Made by a program: the position numbers and the translations under genes
Part shown: piece by piece, positions 58,001-64,000 of the stretch
Layout of the letters: each line of letters begins with the position of its first letter
How positions within the stretch are numbered: position 1 is the stretch's first letter
The notes under the pieces: generated by a model
The model's database searches: none
What the model was told of the DNA's origin: nothing
The model's input: only the letters and a program-made list of their open reading frames with translations
Source of the DNA: Sorex araneus
Taxonomy: Eukaryota > Chordata > Mammalia > Eulipotyphla > Soricidae
Assembly: GCF_027595985.1 (NCBI RefSeq)
Contig: NC_073304.1
Span: 47,719,137 to 47,783,136 of the forward strand
Reading direction: 5' to 3'
Length of the DNA stretch: 64,000 bases

Positions 58001-58861
58001 ATCCCCCCATCACCTCAATATCCTGGAAGAGGCTCTTTGACATCAGAAAAAAGTTTTCCCTGCACAATTAATACTTTCTGGTACCAAATGAGCACAGTGA
58101 TTTGGAAAAGTGTTGCAAGAAAGAGTTAATTGGTTTATTCATTCCAGAAAAGTGAGTCAGAGGTTGGAAGTTTACAAGCAATCTGCTTGTAAGCAAAAGA
58201 GCAATCGCTTATTTTATAAATAAGAACAGATTTTGGACTTTTCTTATAACCTCTCTCTTGTGTACTTGCATGTCAGTTTACATTGAGAGATACTTTAGAG
58301 TTTATTTTTTGCAATCAAGACAGATCTAGGTTCATATGCTTGAGTTCCCACTTGGGGTGTGTCCACCTGTCTACATGTCAAAATTCTTGTTGGAGAATGG
58401 AGATGCATTATTTTGAATCTAACTCATCCAATGAGAAGCTGACAAGGTCTTGAAGCAGGTAGCTTATTGGGGCTGGAGGTGAGGGAGATATCAGAGGGCC
58501 AAAATGCAGGGAGAGAGGAAGCAAAATATAGGAGAGAACCCAACAGGGTGTGGCATTGGCTTGGTTATGGAAAATTGAGGTTCAGTCTTACCAGATTCAC
58601 CCCTTGTCCCCAGATAAAATGCAACTCAGAATTTTTCTCTGAAGCATGTGTTCTGGGACAGACATCCAGACTCTCACCACTAGCTAAGGATTGATGCACC
58701 TCAGCTCCCAGGCCTTCAGGGAAGAAGGAGATTGAACAAATGTTTACAGCCCAGCTGTGGCTGAAGTCAGAAGTGGATCACAGAGGGACACAAGGCACAA
58801 ATACCTGCTGCAGGAGATAAATGCTACTCATGTCATAGTCTGTCATAGTTGCCAGGAGAGC

Positions 58862-58985
58862 AAAGCAAACGTCTGTAAGGGGCTCAACATGGTGCTGCAC
58901 TTAGACAAGTGCCAATAAGTGTTTTGCATTACTATTGCAACAGCTGCTGTAGCTATTAACATCATCATAGATTAGTATTTTTGTG
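58862..58985 (-). mobile_element. MIR fragment (3' side)
   Basis: AAGTGCCAATAAGTGTTTTG, then CTATTAACATCATCATAG, is the antisense MIR end block. 58001-58860 shows no feature. Confidence 0.5.
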
Positions 58986-59154
58986 TTTTATTGAATGATT
59001 GATAGGGATATAGTGATGGTTTAGAAGAACTTCAGGGATGGTACCAAAGTCACAGCCTGCTTGATTTCCTATGACTTATGACCAATGTTTGTCGTTATTA
59101 TAGCATTTACTAACTTTCTCCATGTGTGTGTATTTTGTTAAAATTTGGGCACAA

Positions 59155-59625
59155 TAGTGGGGCAGATTCTCAGTGGATTGGAATGCTTGATCTCCATGCA
59201 GGAGTCTGGGATTTGATCCACATGGTACTCTAAGAACAGCTGGGAGCAATGAGCTGGGGTAGTCTCCAGAACTTCCAGGTGTGGCTCAAAAACAAATAAA
59301 AAATTTAGTACAAGTTAAAAACATATTCTGCCAGTTTCATGAAATGGAGGAATGGTTGCTAGCCCTTGCTTTGGAGCTATACTGGTTAACAGAGCTTCCT
59401 GCCATGGTGAAAATGTTCTGTATCTTTTGAAATCTCCTGATTGCTGTTAAATACAATGACCAATAACTGCATGTGATTATTGGGCATGTGGACTGGAGAG
59501 CATGCTTGCACACAGGACCTCCAAGTTCAATCCCTGGCACCACATAAACCCCTAAGCACTGCTGGGAACAACAGCCAAGTACTCAATACAGAGTAGCCCT
59601 TGAGTACTATAATTGCACATCAATC
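59155..59625 (+). mobile_element. Two diverged SINEs (59155-59303, 59488-59625)
   Basis: GGGATTTGATCCACATGGTA with AGGTGTGGCTCAAAAACAAA; TCAATCCCTGGCACCACATA with CTAAGCACTGCTGGGAAC. Confidence 0.65.
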
Positions 59626-59825
59626 CTTTGAGCCATCTCCTGACACCTACTTTTGACCTAATCTTAAATCTTTCCTCCTCTAGCTTTGTGCAAGGCAAAC
59701 CCTTTAACTTCTGTGCTATCTTTCCAAGCCCTGACCAGTCTTGTCTTTGCTTTGAAAGTTGGTAGCAAGCAGGATTGTCTAGCAACTTCTTTATCACTCC
59801 TTTATGATACCCCTTGACTTGCTCT

Positions 59826-59950
59826 CTTGCATTTGTCTCTGACAAGCTTGCAAGGCAAATGGATGAGGTATGCTTGTTTCCACTCTCACACGAAAAGGTC
59901 AAAGGGCTTGTTCAAGGTCACCCAGGAACTGTTACCATTTTCCAGCTCAT
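59826..59950 (+). mobile_element. MIR fragment
   Basis: AAAGGTCAAAGGGCTTGTTC, then AAGGTCACCCAGGAACTG, is the conserved MIR core ('ttgcccaaggtcacacagc'). Confidence 0.7.
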
Positions 59951-60634
59951 GCAAAGCAAGTGTTGGCTTGTGCCCAGTTGGAATAGAAATGAGCATGCAA
60001 CATCTTCCCATTACCTTAGAGTGGAGGTGCCCCCTAGCCCCAGGGGTCTCTGATTTTGGACAAGGAAGAACACGAGGAGTTCTTACTGAGGAAAGGCCTG
60101 GGAGTCCGTGACCCCTTTCATCAAAAATAAATTCTGCCCGAGTCTCTTGATTCTAAATAGAATAAAATGTAGATTTGGGGCAGAACCGAAGGGAAAGGGA
60201 TTTCCCTTGGCAAATGATTTGCAATTTGTGGATTGGAGCTGACCCAGCTGCAATTCCCACGTCATTGTGAGCGCTGTCTGAAATGTGACCAGCTTATTAA
60301 AGAGTAAGAGCTGGAGGCAATCCCCCCACAGGGATGCCACAGAACAGAAGCAGAGTCGAAACCCACCAGCTCTCTCCTCACAGCGTCTCCTGCTAACAGC
60401 GAGCTGGATTTGCACCCACAAGTCCTGTGCCAGCTCCCGGCGCCCACTGCCTGCTTGCTGCAGAGCAAACAGACTTATGTGAGGCAGTGCTTTCCCTCAT
60501 GGCTATGAAAAGTGAGCGCTCATTAATCCTTAATTCTGTGGTCTTCAGACTATTGCATTGCAACAGGGGATATTTTCAAATGCCACTACCAGAAATTCTG
60601 CATTTGGTGGAAGCCTGATGTCTGCCTTGAAACA

Positions 60635-60800
60635 TTTTTTGTCTCTTTTCTTTCTGGGAGGCTATGTGCCCTGTGAAGCTCAGGGGCTACATATGGCTTG
60701 GCTTGGTGCTCAGGAGTTGCTCCAGGTGATGCATGGTTAAAACTCATACATCACCTGCATAGGGTACCAGAGTACAAACCTGAGTGTCCGTTATGTAAAG
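60635..60800 (-). mobile_element. Old SINE
   Basis: GAAGCTCAGGGGCTACATAT and GGTACCAGAGTACAAACCTG; diverged. 59960-60630 is unique sequence. Confidence 0.55.
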
Positions 60801-61454
60801 CATGTATGCAAATGGGTGAAAGCATCTACTCCAAGAAGCGCCTTCTTCTGGGGTGAACGTCTATCCTGCTTCTAGGAGACCCACCCGGGCCTTTTCTGGG
60901 GAGAGGGGTGGGGTTCTCCACTCACTGGCAGAACTGGAATAATATACAGAAAGTTTTCATGACCAGATAGTTCTGGAGTCTCTCTGTGCAGCTGCTGAAC
61001 CTAGAGTTCTAAGCATTTATTTAGTACTTATTTTGTGTGTGTTTTGGGTTTGGGGGACATACTCTCAAGTTCTTAGAGGCTAGCTAGTACTTGTTTTACC
61101 TCATGAACAGCTTTATGAGAGCATTTCTTGCATTCATTATTTTGTTTGTTTGTTAAGAAAATTTCTCTGTGGCATCCTCTAGCATGTTAGAGTGGACATA
61201 CATACAACATGTCTGTGGGATCCTGCCCTCTAGACCACCCATACCACATCTCCTTGTTTGTCTTCCAAGGAGGCAGAGAACCAGGGAGGATTGTGAAGAG
61301 TTTTATGTTGAGTGTCCTTTTTCAGGGAACCCTAGAGAAAGTCAAAGGGATTCATACATCCCACCTTACTTGTTAGGTAACTTCTTGCTTCTTAAGCCGA
61401 CCATATGTCGAAGACAAGGTGAGCCATAGGACTTCGTAATAAAATCACGGCATG

Positions 61455-64000
61455 AGCTGAGTCTGAAAATTCCATTTATTAAAACAAATACATTATTTAT
61501 GTGGGATGAAAATGCACACATCACATTCAGGTTTTCCTGCTTTAACATCTCTGCATTTCCCTCTCTGAAAGACACTCCATAGATCTTATATATGGAATAA
61601 ATGAGCAATTCTTGAGCTGGGAAAACATTAATGTTTCTAACAATTGACCATAGCCAGGAGCAGTCAGAAGCAAATACTTAAAAAAGTACAAAATTTCAGA
61701 AGACAGCATGCTTGATTTCTCAAAATTCCTTATGTGAATATGACAGTATGGAGGAACAGTTTTTAATTTTTCCTTGGTACACAATCTATTTCAAACATTA
61801 TTAAAATTAGTAAAATTAGCCTCAGTCCTAAGTACTTACTGGCAAACCGTTTTAAACTAAATGGACTTGGTTTGAAACTAGAAAATAATGAAAACCAAAA
61901 TTAATGTTAAGAATGATGCAGAAAAAAAGTTTTTTTTAAAAAATAGTTTGCTTTTTAAATAATAAACATAGTTTTAATGCTTAACCTAATGTCGTGGCAT
62001 ATTTTCATTACTATCCAATACATAAGCTAAGTTTCCTATCAGTCACTCCTTTAGATAAAATTATGCTGGTGAAAATGATTGTTGACTTAAATTCTTTAAG
62101 AGAATTAAAGCTCTTTAGAGGCATAAGTAATCAAAGATTTCCCTAGCCCCTTCAACAGGTGAAAATACCAATAAGTCAAAACACATTTAAAGACTTTGGT
62201 ATTATAATTCCAACTGCCGGACATAAAATTATGAAAAAGCCAAAAATAATTTAAACCTAATTTCAGCTGGTCTGTGCTTTATGCATTCTCTCTCCTGTTA
62301 AAAATGTTATAGACAATTTGGGATATCCTTAACTCAGAGCTTTCTTATGATGCCTCCTAAATGTTTTCATTCTACCCTGTAACTCCTAAGATCTAGATTT
62401 ATGTGAAAATATAAAAAATGCTTCTAAAAAGAATAAGTTGTGCCAATTATAAAGATCATCAGGGTCTCATAATGATGCCTTAACAACTACTATAAGAGTA
62501 CTTCATTGTTTATATGGGGTCGGTCACATATTTTCAATGCATAGTTTGGCTAATACTAAACAAGTGTATAGAATTTAGGCTGATTCAACAGTATCATTCA
62601 ACTGTTGGCCCAACATTGTAGTTTAAGAATAAATACCCTGCCAGATTTGTTTCCCCTTTATGTCTTCATCAGCTTCCCATGGACTATTACCAAAGCCCCC
62701 AGGTTTGAACAGAAGTATCTAGTTATAGAAGCACATTTACTATTTTGTAAGTGCCTTAGTATTTTCTTCCTTCCATTCAAGCATGGCCTCACTTGGATGT
62801 TTTTATTTTTACTATCATGCCCATAAAAATAATTATTTACCAAGTTTGTGGGAAAGTCTGTCCTTAACACTTTATATGTGTTTATCTCCTCTTTCTTCCC
62901 TCTCTACCCTCCTCTTACTATATTTTTAAATAGAAGGAAGAAAATAGTAAAAGTAAAATAAAATGCTTTGGGCTATCAAAGCAAACAAGATATAAGAGTC
63001 CATCTTTGGCCTGAGCATGACCCGGAGAAAAATCTAGAAAGGCTGCCGGGCTGTATTACTGGTGGAAGCTAGAGCTGCAGGGAAAAGTCATTTTCGAATC
63101 CTCTCCTGGGATGAGAGAGCTCTAGCTGCAAAGAAGTTGTAGATAAAGGCCAAGAGACTCACAAATGAGTACAACAAAATCAGAAACAAAAGAGTATATT
63201 GGAAAATTTAGGGGTTGCAAAATAAAGACCATCTCAGTGGATTAAGGAGCCAGAACCTTTTGTGGGCTAGCTAGCTCTGGGGGGACTCTCTTTGCCCCCC
63301 TTCTCCCTGGCTGGTAAGTGGCAGGGATTCTGAGAATTAGTCTTCTATAGAATCAAGAGTTTGTCACTCCTAGTACTGGAATAGAGGAGGGCCACTGTTT
63401 TTGTTTTTGATTTTTTGCTTTTTGGGCTACACCCGGCGATGCTCAGGGGTTTCTCCTGGCTCATGCCCTCAAGAATTACTCCTGGCAGTGCTTGGGGGAC
63501 CATATGGGATGCTGGGAATCGAACCTGCGTCTGCCGCGTGCAAGGCAAATGCCCTACCTGCTGAACTATCGTTCCAGCCTCCGAGGGCCACTGTTTTGAA
63601 AAGAGTTCAGAAAGTTGTCCTTTTCCAGCAAGTATCATGCAACTGAGAGTTCATACAATTTAGGGAAAGAGGAAATTTACTCTACTGGGTAATGACAGCA
63701 CTTACGCACTCATGGTGAAGCCTTCCCTCTCTGGCTTGAGGGCACCTATGCTGCCCTGCATCCTGGATAATTAAAACCAAAGGCTTTGGAATCTGGAAAA
63801 TCTGTTGAAGAGGCGTTTAGGCCAATTTTAACTTGGAGGTATTTTAGGCATGGCTAAGGCTCTGAAGTCATTTCATTTTTCAAAACCACCGAGGATTTTT
63901 CCTCCCCAGCTTCTTTTCTCTCTCCTTCCATTTTCCAACTTGATAGTAAAACAACAAAACTTCTGAATGGATGTAACATAGGGACATTTTCATGCAGTAT
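61455..64000 (-). other. GNG2: Putative GNG2 3'UTR (3' end of the next gene, minus strand)
   Basis: Human gene order is GNG2-RTRAF-NID2, with GNG2 in the RTRAF orientation (recalled), so its 3' end should lie here on the minus strand. AATAAA (minus) at 61480-61475 begins about 1.9 kb of AT-rich, SINE-free DNA, as expected of a long 3'UTR. No reading frame with the conserved G-gamma C-terminus (CAIL) was found, so any coding exon is beyond the window. Inference only; it could be plain intergenic DNA. Confidence 0.35.
63387..63597 (-). mobile_element. SOR-type SINE with exact 15-bp TSD
   Basis: GAGGGCCACTGTTTT at 63387-63401 and 63583-63597. The body has GGGCTACACCCGGCGATGCT, GATGCTGGGAATCGAACCTG and ACTATCGTTCCAGCCTCC. 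Confidence 0.95.

Overview
This is a mammalian nuclear window with spliced genes, long introns and dense retroposons. The dominant repeat is a ~175-bp tRNA-derived SINE whose box A lies in TAGCACAGCGGG, whose box B is GGTTCGATCCC, and whose 3' end is GTGTGACCCAAAAAGC-A(n). I recognise it as the SOR-type SINE of shrews, so the source is most likely a shrew (Soricidae, probably Sorex). The species call rests on repeat recognition, not on a search.

Layout. (1) 1-17.8 kb, plus strand: the 3' part of NID2 (nidogen-2, basement-membrane glycoprotein). Eight exons encode the second thyroglobulin type-1 domain, a linker, the YWTD beta-propeller and the short C-terminus. All splice phases chain without a gap (362 residues to the stop at 17204-17206). 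(2) 17.9-34.6 kb, minus strand: the complete RTRAF gene (C14orf166/CGI-99/hCLE). Eight exons give 244 codons plus a stop, and a CpG-island promoter carries two CCAAT boxes. NID2 and RTRAF converge tail to tail. Their stop codons are about 0.9 kb apart, and a palindromic element, TTTATT-A-AATAAA, lies between them. (3) 34.8-61.4 kb: intergenic DNA made of SINEs, L1 fragments, two larger retroposons, a hAT MITE, MIRs and microsatellites. (4) 61.45-64 kb: SINE-poor AT-rich sequence that I tentatively read as the 3'UTR of GNG2 on the minus strand. This rests on conserved gene order (GNG2-RTRAF-NID2 in human) and a minus-strand AATAAA. No GNG2 coding exon is visible.

The two certain genes do unrelated jobs: NID2 is a secreted matrix linker, and RTRAF is a nuclear/cytoplasmic RNA factor of the tRNA-ligase complex. 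They share only their 3' boundary.

I found no new multi-gene system. The more unusual material is in the retroposons: a second, longer SINE family without a poly(A) tail; a twin-primed (5'-inverted) copy of it; a two-SINE dimer bracketed by one target-site duplication (TSD); a 3'-truncated U2 snRNA retrocopy; an ID-like tRNA-Ala element; and several insertions dated by exact TSDs.
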